Origin: DATAFT01 sp035544635
GTDB lineage: Bacteria > Acidobacteriota > Thermoanaerobaculia > Multivoradales > Multivoraceae
Assembly (NCBI GenBank): GCA_035544635.1
Contig: DATKDQ010000075.1
Location: 1 to 8,249 of the forward strand
Direction: 5' to 3'
Length of the DNA: 8,249 bases
The notes below the pieces were generated by a model that was given only the letters and a program-made list of their open reading frames with translations, was not told the DNA's origin and did not search any database. The translations under genes were made by a program, and so were the position numbers. Positions 1 to 6,872 of the stretch are shown one piece after another (positions within the stretch are counted from its first letter, which is position 1; each line of letters opens with the position of its first letter).

Positions 1-2059
1 CGTCGAAGATCTCCGAGACCGAGCCGACGCAGCCCTCCGCGAGGTGCTCGGCCGCGCGGACGAGCAGGCGACGCGCCTCGACACGGCCGTCGTCGCCGCG
101 CAGCCTCACCAGGGCCGTGAGGTAGGGCCCGAGCAGCCAGGACCACACCGCGCCCTGGTGATAGACGCTGTCGCGGGCCACCGGGCCGCCTTCGTAGCGG
201 GGCCGATAGTCGGAATGGGCGGGGTCCAGCGAGCGCAGGCCGTAGGGCGTGACGAGCCTCGCCTCGATCACCGCCAGCACCGCCGCCGCGCGCTCGCGGT
301 CGAGCGGCTCGAAGGGCAGCGAGAGCGCGAGCACCTGGTTCGGGCGAATGCGATCGTCGATCTCGAGCGGCGGCGCCCCGCCGCGCTGATCGACGCAATC
401 GCGCAGGCAGCCCGCCTCGGCGTTCCAGAACAGCTCGACGAAGCGGGTGCGCGCCCGTTCGGCGGCGGCCTCGAGCGTCGCCGCCTCACGCTCCCGGCCC
501 GCGCGCGCCCGCAGCTCGGCCAGGATCCGGAGCGCGTTGTACCAGAGCGCCTGGATCTCGACCGGCTTGCCGCGGCGAGGCGTCACCACCCAGTCGCCGA
601 TCCGGGCGTCCATCCAGGTGAGCTGCACCCCCGGCTCGCCGGAGTAGAGCAGGCCGTCCTCGTCCTGGTGGATGCCATGGCGGGTGCCGCGCCGGTGCCA
701 GTCGAGGATGTCGTCGAGGACGGGCAGGAGCTCGCGCTCGACGAACGCCTGGTCGCCGGTCGCCTCGAGGTAGCGCCAGGTCGCGACGAAGAACCAGAGT
801 GTCGCGTCGACCGTGTTGTACTCGGGCGTCTCCGCCCCATCCGGAAAACGGTTGGGCACCATCCCAGAGTCGACGGCGGCGGCGAAGGCGCGCAGGATGC
901 CCTTCGCCTCCTCGGGGCGTCCGGTCACCAGGCACAGCCCGGGCAGCGCGATCATGGTGTCGCGCCCCCAGTCGGTGAACCAGGGATAGCCCGCGATCAC
1001 CGTCGTGCCGCGCTCGCCGCGGCGCACCAGGAACTGGTCCGCGGCGAGGACGAGGGCGCGCACCAGCGCGTGGGAGGGCGGCGCGGGGGCTCCAACCTCC
1101 CGGGCGGAGCGAGTCGCCGCCCCTCCGCCTCGCCGGGGCACGGACCGGGGCTGGCCGCGGCGGACGGGCTCGGCGGCGAGCGGGCGCATCGGCGCCGGCG
1201 CCGACGGCACTCGTCGCAGCAGCTCCTGGCGCCGCCAGCGCTCCGCCGAAGCGAGCGCGAACGCGTCCCGCCCGGTGGCCGGCGCGGCGGAGACGACGAC
1301 GCCGAGGCGCTGCCCGGGCTCGAGCTCGACGCGCAGGACACCGGGCGTGAACAGGTCCTCATGGCCGTCGAAGCCGCGCTCGATCTCCTCCTGGAGCTCG
1401 AAGCGCAGCCACCAGTCGGGCGCCGCCTCGAAGGAGGCTCCCGGAACACCCAGGTGGACCGCGGGCGCGCCGTCCCATGCTCGGTAGATGAGGACGTCGC
1501 CCGCCATCTCCGCCTCGCGGCGGAACGGCCGGTCGGCGAAGCGCAGCTCGTGGTACCCGCGCACGGCGTAGAAAGGTCTGAGCTCGAGCGCGACGGCGGC
1601 GGCGCCGTCCCCGGCCGAGTCGTCGCCCGCCGCGCCCAGCTCGTAGAGGACAAGAGTCGTGTTCTCGCCCCACACCGCGACCACGGTCTTGCGCAGCCGA
1701 ATGCCGCCGCCGCCGGTCTCGACCACGCCCGCGAGGTCGTACTCGAAGACCGGGAACACGTCGCGCTCGAAGCGAGCCAGCCGCTCGTGGCCGCGCGGCG
1801 CGATCGCGCCCGGGAAACGCGCCGACCACAGCTCCGCCGCCCCGCCGGCGGCGCGTACCGTCTCGTCGAGGCGCGACAGCAGCACCATGCGCTCGACCGG
1901 AGGCCGCGTCGCGGCGACCAGGAGCCCGTGGTAGCGGCGAGTATGAGCGCCGGCCACCGTCGACATCGCCCAACCCCCGAGGCCGTTGGTCTCCAGCCAC
2001 TCGAGCCGGGACGAGCGCTCGAAGTCACGCAGGACCTCGGGGCCGATCACGCCGCTCAT
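1..2059 (-). CDS. Amylo-alpha-1,6-glucosidase / glycogen debranching enzyme (GH133-like), 3' end cut by window
   Basis: A minus-strand frame stays open from ATG 2059-2057 to the left edge: 686 codons, with no stop reached. It likely hydrolyses alpha-1,6 branch glucosyl units of glycogen or limit dextrin in the cytoplasm. Residues ~1-280 are a beta-rich N-terminal domain of the bacterial debranching-enzyme type, with an early ETNGLGGWAMSTVAG motif and RRYHGLLVA near 41-49. Residues ~330-686 are the (alpha/alpha)6 catalytic domain: YPWFTDWGRDT (358-368), NTVDATLWF (415-423), WMDAR (482-486), PVEIQALWYNAL (499-510), RPNQVLALSLPF (572-583), ARDSVYHQGAVWSW (~628-641) and GSVSEIFD at the edge. In the family SEIFD lies a few dozen residues from the C-terminus, so little is missing. 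A Pro/Arg/Ala-rich linker (~284-329) joins the domains. The start is the first Met before the conserved block; its Shine-Dalgarno (AGG) is weak. The S41 gene lies head-to-head 90 bases away. The family is clear; the branch-point specificity is inferred. Confidence 0.93.
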   Translation of the reverse strand, partial: MSGVIGPEVLRDFERSSRLEWLETNGLGGWAMSTVAGAHTRRYHGLLVAATRPPVERMVLLSRLDETVRAAGGAAELWSARFPGAIAPRGHERLARFERDVFPVFEYDLAGVVETGGGGIRLRKTVVAVWGENTTLVLYELGAAGDDSAGDGAAAVALELRPFYAVRGYHELRFADRPFRREAEMAGDVLIYRAWDGAPAVHLGVPGASFEAAPDWWLRFELQEEIERGFDGHEDLFTPGVLRVELEPGQRLGVVVSAAPATGRDAFALASAERWRRQELLRRVPSAPAPMRPLAAEPVRRGQPRSVPRRGGGAATRSAREVGAPAPPSHALVRALVLAADQFLVRRGERGTTVIAGYPWFTDWGRDTMIALPGLCLVTGRPEEAKGILRAFAAAVDSGMVPNRFPDGAETPEYNTVDATLWFFVATWRYLEATGDQAFVERELLPVLDDILDWHRRGTRHGIHQDEDGLLYSGEPGVQLTWMDARIGDWVVTPRRGKPVEIQALWYNALRILAELRARAGREREAATLEAAAERARTRFVELFWNAEAGCLRDCVDQRGGAPPLEIDDRIRPNQVLALSLPFEPLDRERAAAVLAVIEARLVTPYGLRSLDPAHSDYRPRYEGGPVARDSVYHQGAVWSWLLGPYLTALVRLRGDDGRVEARRLLVRAAEHLAEGCVGSVSEIFD

Positions 2060-2136
2060 CCGGCCTGCCGCTCGACGCGCAAGGCCAGGTCGGCGAGGGT
2101 TTCGTTCGTACAAGACGGCGCATTCCCGTTCGGCAT
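2056..2136 (-). CDS. Possible 26-residue leader ORF overlapping the debranching-enzyme start
   Basis: A 27-codon frame starts at ATG 2136-2134 and ends with a TGA that overlaps the ATG of the debranching-enzyme gene as ATGA (2056-2059). A GGAGG lies just upstream on the same strand (2138-2142), but only 2 bases from the ATG, which is closer than usual. The peptide begins MPNGNAPSCTNET and ends VERQAG. I recognise no family. The 4-base stop/start overlap is typical of translational coupling, and the downstream gene has only a weak site of its own. However, the same frame stays open far upstream through the opposite S41 gene, so it may be a chance ORF. It would be too short for routine gene callers. 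Confidence 0.2.
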   Translation of the reverse strand: MPNGNAPSCTNETLADLALRVERQAG

Positions 2137-2149
2137 ATCCTCCGTCGCG
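2060..2149. other. Divergent intergenic gap between debranching enzyme and S41 gene
   Basis: This 90-base gap must hold the promoters of the two divergent genes, unless the S41 gene is read from further upstream. It is somewhat less GC-rich than the genes (for example 2100-2114 and 2131-2140). I could not find a convincing -35/-10 pair or an operator-like palindrome on either strand. Confidence 0.4.
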
Positions 2150-3421
2150 GTGGAGACGCTTGGGGCTTCGATCCCAGCTACGCTGGTCCTGGCCGTCATC
2201 GCCCCCGTGGGCTGCGGCGCGGCATCGGTCGCCGAAATGGACCCACAGCGATGGCGCCGCGACCTCGAGGTCTTCGCAGAGCAGCTTCCGAAGCGCCATG
2301 CCGCCCTCTTCGAGCGGGTCTCCGAGGAGACCTTCCGGCAGGAGGTCGCGAGGCTCGGGGCTCGTCTCGACGAGCTCGAGAACCACGAGGTGATGGTCGA
2401 GCTCATGCGCCTGGCCGCCCTGGCGCGCGACAGCCACACCGACGTGACGCCGGTCGCCCGGACGGTTCCCTTCCGGGCCGAGTTCTTCGGCGGGACGCCC
2501 TTCGTGGTGGCGGCGGGGGAAGGCCACGAGGACCTGCTCGGCTGTGAGATCACGACGGTCGGAGGTAACTCGATCGACGACGTCGTGAACCGGCTCGCGC
2601 CGGTCATCGACCGCGACAACGACGCCGAGATTCTGCGCAAGGCTGCCGCCTTCCTGAGTGTGCCCGACATTCTCGCGGCACGCGGGATCGTACCGCGCCG
2701 GGAGGAGGTCGTCCTCGAGCTCGAGGGCGAGCGCTGCCGCGCGAGCGACCCCACGGCGCGCGTCGGCGTGGCTCACGAGCCCGAGCGCTGGGTCTACCTG
2801 CTCGACCGCGAAGTTGCCGAGCGACCGCTGTATCAAGAGCGCTGGTCGGCGGGTCGATCGGCCGACCACTATTGGTCGAAGTGGCTCCCGGAGCATTCGA
2901 CTCTCTACGTGCAGTACAACGCGAGCAGCAACCAGCGCGGTCGACCGTCGTTCCCGCAGTTCAGCGGTCGGGTGCTCGAGGAGCTCGAGCGCCGCGTCGG
3001 CTCAGCGCTGGTGATCGACCTCCGGCACAACACGGGCGGCAACTTCCTGCTCGCAGACAGGCTGGCGCGCGGCCTCGGACAACCACCCTCGAGGCCGCGC
3101 CGGCTGTTGGTGCTGACCAGCCGACACACCGGCTCGGCCGCGACCGTGCTCGCGGCGCGGCTCGTAGTGGAGCACGGCGCCACGGTGGTCGGAGAGCTCT
3201 CTCGTTCGAGCCCGAACCGGACCTACAACGCGGAGCGGTTCGAGCTTCCGAGCTCCGGCCTGATGGTGGGCTACTCGGAGTCGCTCCACCGTCCGTTTCC
3301 GCAGCTCGGCGACGAGGTGCCGGTTGCGGTCGAGGTGGTGACGACCTTCGACGACTATGTCTCCGGCCGCGACCCGGTCCTCGAAGCGGCTCTGGAGCGA
3401 ACCGGATCGCCTGCTCCGTGA
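2150..3421 (+). CDS. S41-family (C-terminal-processing / tricorn-like) peptidase-like protein
   Basis: The protein is 423 aa from GTG 2150 to TGA 3419-3421. An N-terminal helical region (MDPQRWRRDLEVFAEQLPKR, 30-49) leads to the S41 signature LARDSHTDVTP (91-101). A PDZ-like stretch with LLGCEITTVGGNSIDDVV (129-146) follows. The core has VIDLRHNTGGN (288-298) and the nucleophile elbow TGSAATV (327-333, Ser329). The end, DDYVSGRDPVLEAAL (401-415), is typical of secreted S41 homologues. No lysine occurs after Ser329 (only Lys48, 164 and 244), so the CtpA Ser-Lys dyad is absent. Ser95-His96 could match the Ser-His pair of tricorn-type enzymes. Residues 8-22 are hydrophobic and end in PVGC, a poor lipobox, and the N-terminus has no basic residue, so export is possible but unproven. 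No upstream stop bounds the frame. GTG 2150 is the first usual start in the gap; ATG 2237 (394 aa) is the alternative, and neither has a Shine-Dalgarno. The substrate is unknown. Confidence 0.8.
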   Translation: METLGASIPATLVLAVIAPVGCGAASVAEMDPQRWRRDLEVFAEQLPKRHAALFERVSEETFRQEVARLGARLDELENHEVMVELMRLAALARDSHTDVTPVARTVPFRAEFFGGTPFVVAAGEGHEDLLGCEITTVGGNSIDDVVNRLAPVIDRDNDAEILRKAAAFLSVPDILAARGIVPRREEVVLELEGERCRASDPTARVGVAHEPERWVYLLDREVAERPLYQERWSAGRSADHYWSKWLPEHSTLYVQYNASSNQRGRPSFPQFSGRVLEELERRVGSALVIDLRHNTGGNFLLADRLARGLGQPPSRPRRLLVLTSRHTGSAATVLAARLVVEHGATVVGELSRSSPNRTYNAERFELPSSGLMVGYSESLHRPFPQLGDEVPVAVEVVTTFDDYVSGRDPVLEAALERTGSPAP

Positions 3422-3483
3422 GGCAGCTGCTCTTCGGCTTCGGGTGTGGATGTTCCGGCACATAGGGTGATCCTAGCGCTCGC
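3422..3483. other. Convergent intergenic spacer between S41 and GST genes
   Basis: The S41 gene and the otsB-GH15-GST operon converge across these 62 bases. A bidirectional terminator would be expected here, but I see only short weak pairings (for example ATGT/ACAT around 3449-3462) and no GC-rich stem followed by a T-run. Termination may be Rho-dependent. Confidence 0.4.
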
Positions 3484-4146
3484 TCACTTCCGAGGGGTGC
3501 CGTCGGGCAGGATCGAGTAGTTGAGAGCGGCGGCCCGCCCGAACGCCCGCCGCGCGCGCAGCCGATCGAGATAGTAGGCGAGGCCAGCTCCGAGCGGCCG
3601 GGCGTAGAACCCCGCCCACTGGAGGCAGGTGCCGAGCAGGATGTCGGCGCCGGTGAAGGTGTCGCCGAGCAGGAACGCCCGGCCGTCGGCGAGCGCCGCC
3701 TCCACCGTCGCCACCTGGCGGTCGAAGCCGGCGAACGCCTCGCGCACCGCGTTCGGCGCCTCGCCGTAGAGTGCCGCCATGTCCTGGTGGCGGCGGACGA
3801 CGTAGAGCGTGTGGGCGTCGAGCTCCATCGCGACGAAGAAGCACGCCTCGTCGTAGCGCGCGCGCTCTCGCGTGCCGGCCGCGGGCACGAAGCCGGTGCC
3901 GTGGCCGTAGCGCTCGCCGAGGTAGGTCACGATCGCCGCGCTCTCGGTGAGGGCGAAGTCGCCGTCGGTGAGCACCGGGATCTTGCGCTTGGGATTGAGC
4001 CGCCCGAACTCCTCGGTCGCGGTCTCGCCGCTGCGCGAGGCGACCAGCCGCGGCTCGTAGTCGAGCTCCAGCTCGTGCAGCGCCCAGTGCGCGCGCATGG
4101 TCCGCGTGGTGCCCGCGCCGAAGAGGACCAGGCGGCTCCTGCTCAG
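3484..4146 (-). CDS. Glutathione S-transferase-like protein
   Basis: The protein is 220 aa if it starts at the CTG complementary to 4144-4146. It has an N-terminal thioredoxin fold: RLVLFGAG strand 5-12, TTRTMRAHWAL helix 13-23 where the catalytic Ser/Cys/Thr normally lies, the cis-Pro loop KRKIPVL (53-59, Pro57), and the glutathione-gamma-glutamyl motif TESAAI (67-72). The all-helical C-terminal domain carries the N-capping box TGADIL (165-170). It probably binds glutathione; conjugation, reduction or isomerisation cannot be told apart. The start matters: the first in-frame ATG (4098-4096) would delete the first beta strand and active-site loop. The upstream CTG keeps both, overlaps the GH15 stop as CTGA by 4 bases and has GGAGGAGG 4 bases before it. 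A GTG at 4161 (225 aa) is the conservative alternative. As last gene of the ots operon it is probably translated by coupling to GH15. Confidence 0.88.
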   Translation of the reverse strand: MSRSRLVLFGAGTTRTMRAHWALHELELDYEPRLVASRSGETATEEFGRLNPKRKIPVLTDGDFALTESAAIVTYLGERYGHGTGFVPAAGTRERARYDEACFFVAMELDAHTLYVVRRHQDMAALYGEAPNAVREAFAGFDRQVATVEAALADGRAFLLGDTFTGADILLGTCLQWAGFYARPLGAGLAYYLDRLRARRAFGRAAALNYSILPDGTPRK

Positions 4147-5939
4147 AACGCCTCCTCCCACGGCCGGCTCAACAGGATCGCCGAGTTGATCAGCCCGACC
4201 ATCGAGTAGGTCTGCGGGAAGTTCCCCCACAGCTCGCCGCTGCGCACCTCGAGGTCCTCGGAGAGCAGACCGTGCCGGTTGCGCAGGGCGAGCATCCGCT
4301 CGAACAGCTCGCGCGCCTCCTCGGTGCGGCCGAGCGCATGGAGCGCGTCGATGTACCAGAAGGTGCACACTGCGAACGCGGTCGCGGCGTCGCCGATCTC
4401 GTCCGTGCGGTAGCGCAGCACCAGCTCGTCGGTGCGAAGCGCCCGCTCGAGCTCGGCGACGGTGGCGGCGAAGCGCGGATCGTCCGCGCGTAGAAAGCCG
4501 AGCTCGGAGAGCAGGAACAGGCTGGCGTCGGCGGGGTCGTGGGCGTCGTCGCCGTCGAGCGTCGAGCGGAATCGCTTCAGCCGGTCGCTCCACGCGTTCT
4601 CCTCGATGAAGCCGCGAATGCGCTCGGCGTGGCCGGCCCAGTAGCCGGCGCGCTCGGCCAGGCCGAGCTGGACCGCGATCCGCGCCAGGCGATCGCAGGC
4701 CACCCAGCACATGACGGCCGAGAAGGTATGGACGCTGCGGCGGCTGCGGAACTCCCACACTCCGGCGTCGGGCTCGCGGTAGCGGTGGGCCGCCTGCTCG
4801 CCGAGGTGCTCGAGACGCCGGAAAGTCTCGATCGTGCCGCGCCGCGTCAACCGGCTGTCGAAGAACGCCTGCGCCACCGCGTGGATCACGCTTCCATAGG
4901 AGTCGTTCTGCACCTGCGTGAAGGCGTCGTTGCCGACGCGCACTGGTCCCATGCCACGGTAGCCGCGCAGGCTCGCGACATCGCGTTCCTCGAGCCGGCG
5001 CTCGAGCCGGATACCGTACACCGGCTGCAGGTAGCCGTCGGCGGACAGGGACGACACGTTGGTGATGTACTGGAGATACCGCTCCATGGTGTCGGTCACG
5101 CCCAGGCGGTTGGCCGCGCGCACCACGAAGTAGGCGTCGCGCAGCCAGCAGTAGCGGTAGTCCCAGTTGCGACCGCTTGCCGGCGCCTCCGGGATGGAGC
5201 TGGTCATCGCGGCGACGATCGCCCCCGTCTCCTCGAAGCTCGAGAGCTTGAGCGTGATGGCGGCCCGGATCACCGCCTCCTGCCATTCGAACGGGATGGC
5301 CAGGTGGCGGCTGAACTCGATCCAGTACTCCTTGGTGCGCTCGTAGAACTCCCTCCCCACGTCGCCCACCGCGCCCTCGAGCGGCTCGTCGGGGCCGAGG
5401 TAGAGCGTGAGTGGATCCTCGAGCAGGAACGGGACCTCGCCGAGAACGTACGAGATCGGCGCGTCGGTCGTGAGCCGCATGGTCAGGCCCGGCGCCACGA
5501 AGCGGATGTGGTTCGACCCCCGCGTCGTGTCCGGGCGGTGGGCGCCGTACGCGTACGCCGGGCGGATGCGGATCTCCACTCGCGGCATCCCGCGCAGCGG
5601 ACGCACCTGGCGCACGATCGCGGTGGGATGGAACGAGCGGCCGAAGTGCGGAAAGCGGGGCGCGAAGTCGGTGACCTCGACGATGCCGCCCGACTCGTCG
5701 TAGAGCCGCGTCACCACGATCGCGGTGTTCTCGACGTACGCCTGCTCGGTCCGCACGCAGTGCTCGATCAGGATCTCGAAGAACCCGCTATCCGCCTGGT
5801 CGCGGTCGCCGGCGAGGAGGCTGCAGAAGAACGGATCGCCGTCGAAGTGCGGCAGGCACGCCCACGAGATACGGGCGCGCGCGTCGACCAGAGCGCTGAA
5901 GCCGCAGTTGCCGATGACCGCCAGGTCGAGGTCGCTCAT
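4143..5939 (-). CDS. Glycoside hydrolase family 15 (glucoamylase / trehalase-like)
   Basis: The protein is 598 aa, the usual length for bacterial GH15 enzymes. These hydrolyse terminal alpha-glucosidic bonds with inversion, releasing beta-glucose from maltodextrins or, in some branches, from trehalose. The N-terminal beta-sandwich (the 'trehalase-like N-terminal' type) begins LAVIGNCGFSALVDARARISW and has LPHFDGDPFFCSLLAG (29-44). The (alpha/alpha)6 barrel carries GRNWDYRYCWLRDAYF (256-271), DAGVWEFRSRRS (391-402) with Glu396 the probable general acid, and LLSEDLEVRSGELWGNFPQTYSMVGLI (~558-584), which holds the candidate general base Glu (561 or 569). No signal peptide is seen, so it is probably cytoplasmic. 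ATG 5939 directly precedes the conserved start. The frame extends to 6089, but that part lies inside otsB and looks unlike the family. It starts 13 bases after the otsB stop and overlaps the GST start by 4 bases, so it is operonic with both. The substrate is not settled by sequence. Confidence 0.93.
   Translation of the reverse strand: MSDLDLAVIGNCGFSALVDARARISWACLPHFDGDPFFCSLLAGDRDQADSGFFEILIEHCVRTEQAYVENTAIVVTRLYDESGGIVEVTDFAPRFPHFGRSFHPTAIVRQVRPLRGMPRVEIRIRPAYAYGAHRPDTTRGSNHIRFVAPGLTMRLTTDAPISYVLGEVPFLLEDPLTLYLGPDEPLEGAVGDVGREFYERTKEYWIEFSRHLAIPFEWQEAVIRAAITLKLSSFEETGAIVAAMTSSIPEAPASGRNWDYRYCWLRDAYFVVRAANRLGVTDTMERYLQYITNVSSLSADGYLQPVYGIRLERRLEERDVASLRGYRGMGPVRVGNDAFTQVQNDSYGSVIHAVAQAFFDSRLTRRGTIETFRRLEHLGEQAAHRYREPDAGVWEFRSRRSVHTFSAVMCWVACDRLARIAVQLGLAERAGYWAGHAERIRGFIEENAWSDRLKRFRSTLDGDDAHDPADASLFLLSELGFLRADDPRFAATVAELERALRTDELVLRYRTDEIGDAATAFAVCTFWYIDALHALGRTEEARELFERMLALRNRHGLLSEDLEVRSGELWGNFPQTYSMVGLINSAILLSRPWEEAF
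4151..4158 (-). promoter_or_regulatory. Strong Shine-Dalgarno supporting a CTG start for the GST gene
   Basis: On the minus strand GGAGGAGG lies inside the last codons of the GH15 gene (Trp-Glu-Glu) and is followed by CGTT and then CTG. Pairing through the first GGAGG gives a 7-base spacing, near the usual optimum. It lies downstream of the alternative GTG start (4161-4159) and so cannot serve that codon. Confidence 0.55.
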
Positions 5940-5952
5940 GCCCGGCGCTCGT

Positions 5953-6726
5953 TCAGGGCCGGCGGCCGCTCTCGATCCGCGGCACCGCGGCGGCGACCTC
6001 CGCCAGCCACGCGCGCAGCGATGCCACGTCGGCGATGCGATACCGCGCCGCGCTCGGCCCTTCACCGCCGACCCTGATCGAATGTCCACCGCGGCGGTTC
6101 ACGGCCGCGAACCCGTCCTCGTCGGTGCGGTCATCGCCGATGAAGACCGGCGTGCGGCCCCGAAACGGCGGCTTGGCCATGAACGCCTCGACCACCTTGT
6201 CCTTTCCGGCGCCGCGCGGCCGGATCTCGAGCACGTGCTTTCCTTCGAGCAGCTCGAAGTCGCTTCCGAGGTCGTGCGCCGCCTCCGCGACGAGACGGCG
6301 AGCTTCCTGTTCGCGCGCCGGCGCCTGGCGATAGTGCACGGCGAGCGTCTGGCCCTTGTCCTCGAGCAAGAGGCCTTCGATCTCGCGCTCTGCTGCGGCA
6401 AGCCGGGCGCGCACCGAGTCGAGGGCGGCGGCGGAGAGCGGGTAGTGCGCTATCGCACCGTCCGCCGCGCGCCGCTCGAGGCCGTGCAGACCGGCTGCCG
6501 GCGGCCGCAGCGGATCGAAGAAGCGGTCGAGCGTTTCGATCGGACGTCCGCTCACCAGAGCGAGCGCGCCACCGAAGCAATCGAGCAGCTCGCGAAGAAG
6601 AGATACCATGCCTCCGGGAACCTCGACCGCGTCCGGAGTCTCGGCGATGTCGAGCAGGGTGCCGTCGACGTCGAGGAAGAGCGCCCAGTTGGAGGAGGGC
6701 CGGGGAAGGCGCTGCGCAGCGTGCAT
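5953..6726 (-). CDS. otsB: Trehalose-6-phosphate phosphatase
   Basis: The protein is 257 aa from ATG 6726 (267 aa from an in-frame GTG at 6756). It dephosphorylates trehalose-6-phosphate to trehalose in the cytoplasm, the second step of the OtsA-OtsB route. It is a HAD-superfamily enzyme. Numbered from the longer start: motif I FLDVDGTLLD (27-36; Asp29 nucleophile, Asp31 acid/base), motif II LVSGR (67-71), motif III Lys in RGAGKDKVV (181-189), and motif IV FIGDDRTDEDGF (205-216), whose acidic residues bind Mg2+. A cap region with LHGLERR (90-96) and GKHVLEIRP (172-180) fits OtsB. ATG 6726 is preferred because a GGTGA sits 4 bases upstream, while nothing precedes the GTG and the added residues precede the conserved region. 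It is the first gene of the otsB-GH15-GST operon and divergent from otsA. Confidence 0.95.
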   Translation of the reverse strand: MHAAQRLPRPSSNWALFLDVDGTLLDIAETPDAVEVPGGMVSLLRELLDCFGGALALVSGRPIETLDRFFDPLRPPAAGLHGLERRAADGAIAHYPLSAAALDSVRARLAAAEREIEGLLLEDKGQTLAVHYRQAPAREQEARRLVAEAAHDLGSDFELLEGKHVLEIRPRGAGKDKVVEAFMAKPPFRGRTPVFIGDDRTDEDGFAAVNRRGGHSIRVGGEGPSAARYRIADVASLRAWLAEVAAAVPRIESGRRP

Positions 6727-6872
6727 GACGTCACCATCCGTCGTCGAGCGGCGCACGGCGAGCGAAGGAGCTGGCAGCGTGCTGCGAGATCGCCTCCTGG
6801 GGGCGCGCGCCGGAGCGAGAGAGAATATACCGGCGAGGCTCGAGCAAGGACAGATAGATCGCGCGACGTCTC
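6727..6872. promoter_or_regulatory. Divergent otsB/otsA intergenic promoter region
   Basis: This 146-base region separates the two divergent trehalose genes and should carry both promoters. Its only AT-rich island is GAGAATATAC (6821-6830). Read on the minus strand this gives TATATT (6829-6824), a 5/6 match to a -10 box for the otsB operon; on the plus strand TATACC (6826-6831) is a weaker candidate for otsA. I found no good -35 at 16-18 bases for either. AAGGA at 6846-6850 is too far (22 bases) from the otsA ATG to be its ribosome binding site. The exact promoters are inferred. Confidence 0.35.

Noticed and set aside
44..2149. Long plus-strand open frame opposite the debranching enzyme, continuous with the S41 gene (1125 codons in all)
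   Set aside because: It shares codon boundaries with the real minus-strand gene, so the GC-rich wobble base becomes the first base of each antisense codon and stop codons (all T-first) are avoided. The translation is Arg/Ala/Gly/His-rich without domains; only the part after ~2150 looks like protein.
3422..3483. Possible intrinsic terminator between the convergent genes
   Set aside because: Only 4-base stems can be formed and there is no T-tract on either strand.
4147..5286. Upstream extension of the GST frame, giving a 600-residue protein
   Set aside because: The extra ~380 residues lie out of frame over the GH15 gene and are low-complexity Arg/Ala/Pro sequence. Only the GST domain is real.
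4539..6077. 512-codon plus-strand ORF opposite GH15
   Set aside because: Same-register antisense shadow in GC-rich DNA; the opposite strand encodes a full-length GH15 with all motifs.
5940..6089. 50-residue N-terminal extension of GH15 from ATG 6089
   Set aside because: It overlaps the end of otsB out of frame, is Arg-rich, and precedes the normal family start at ATG 5939.
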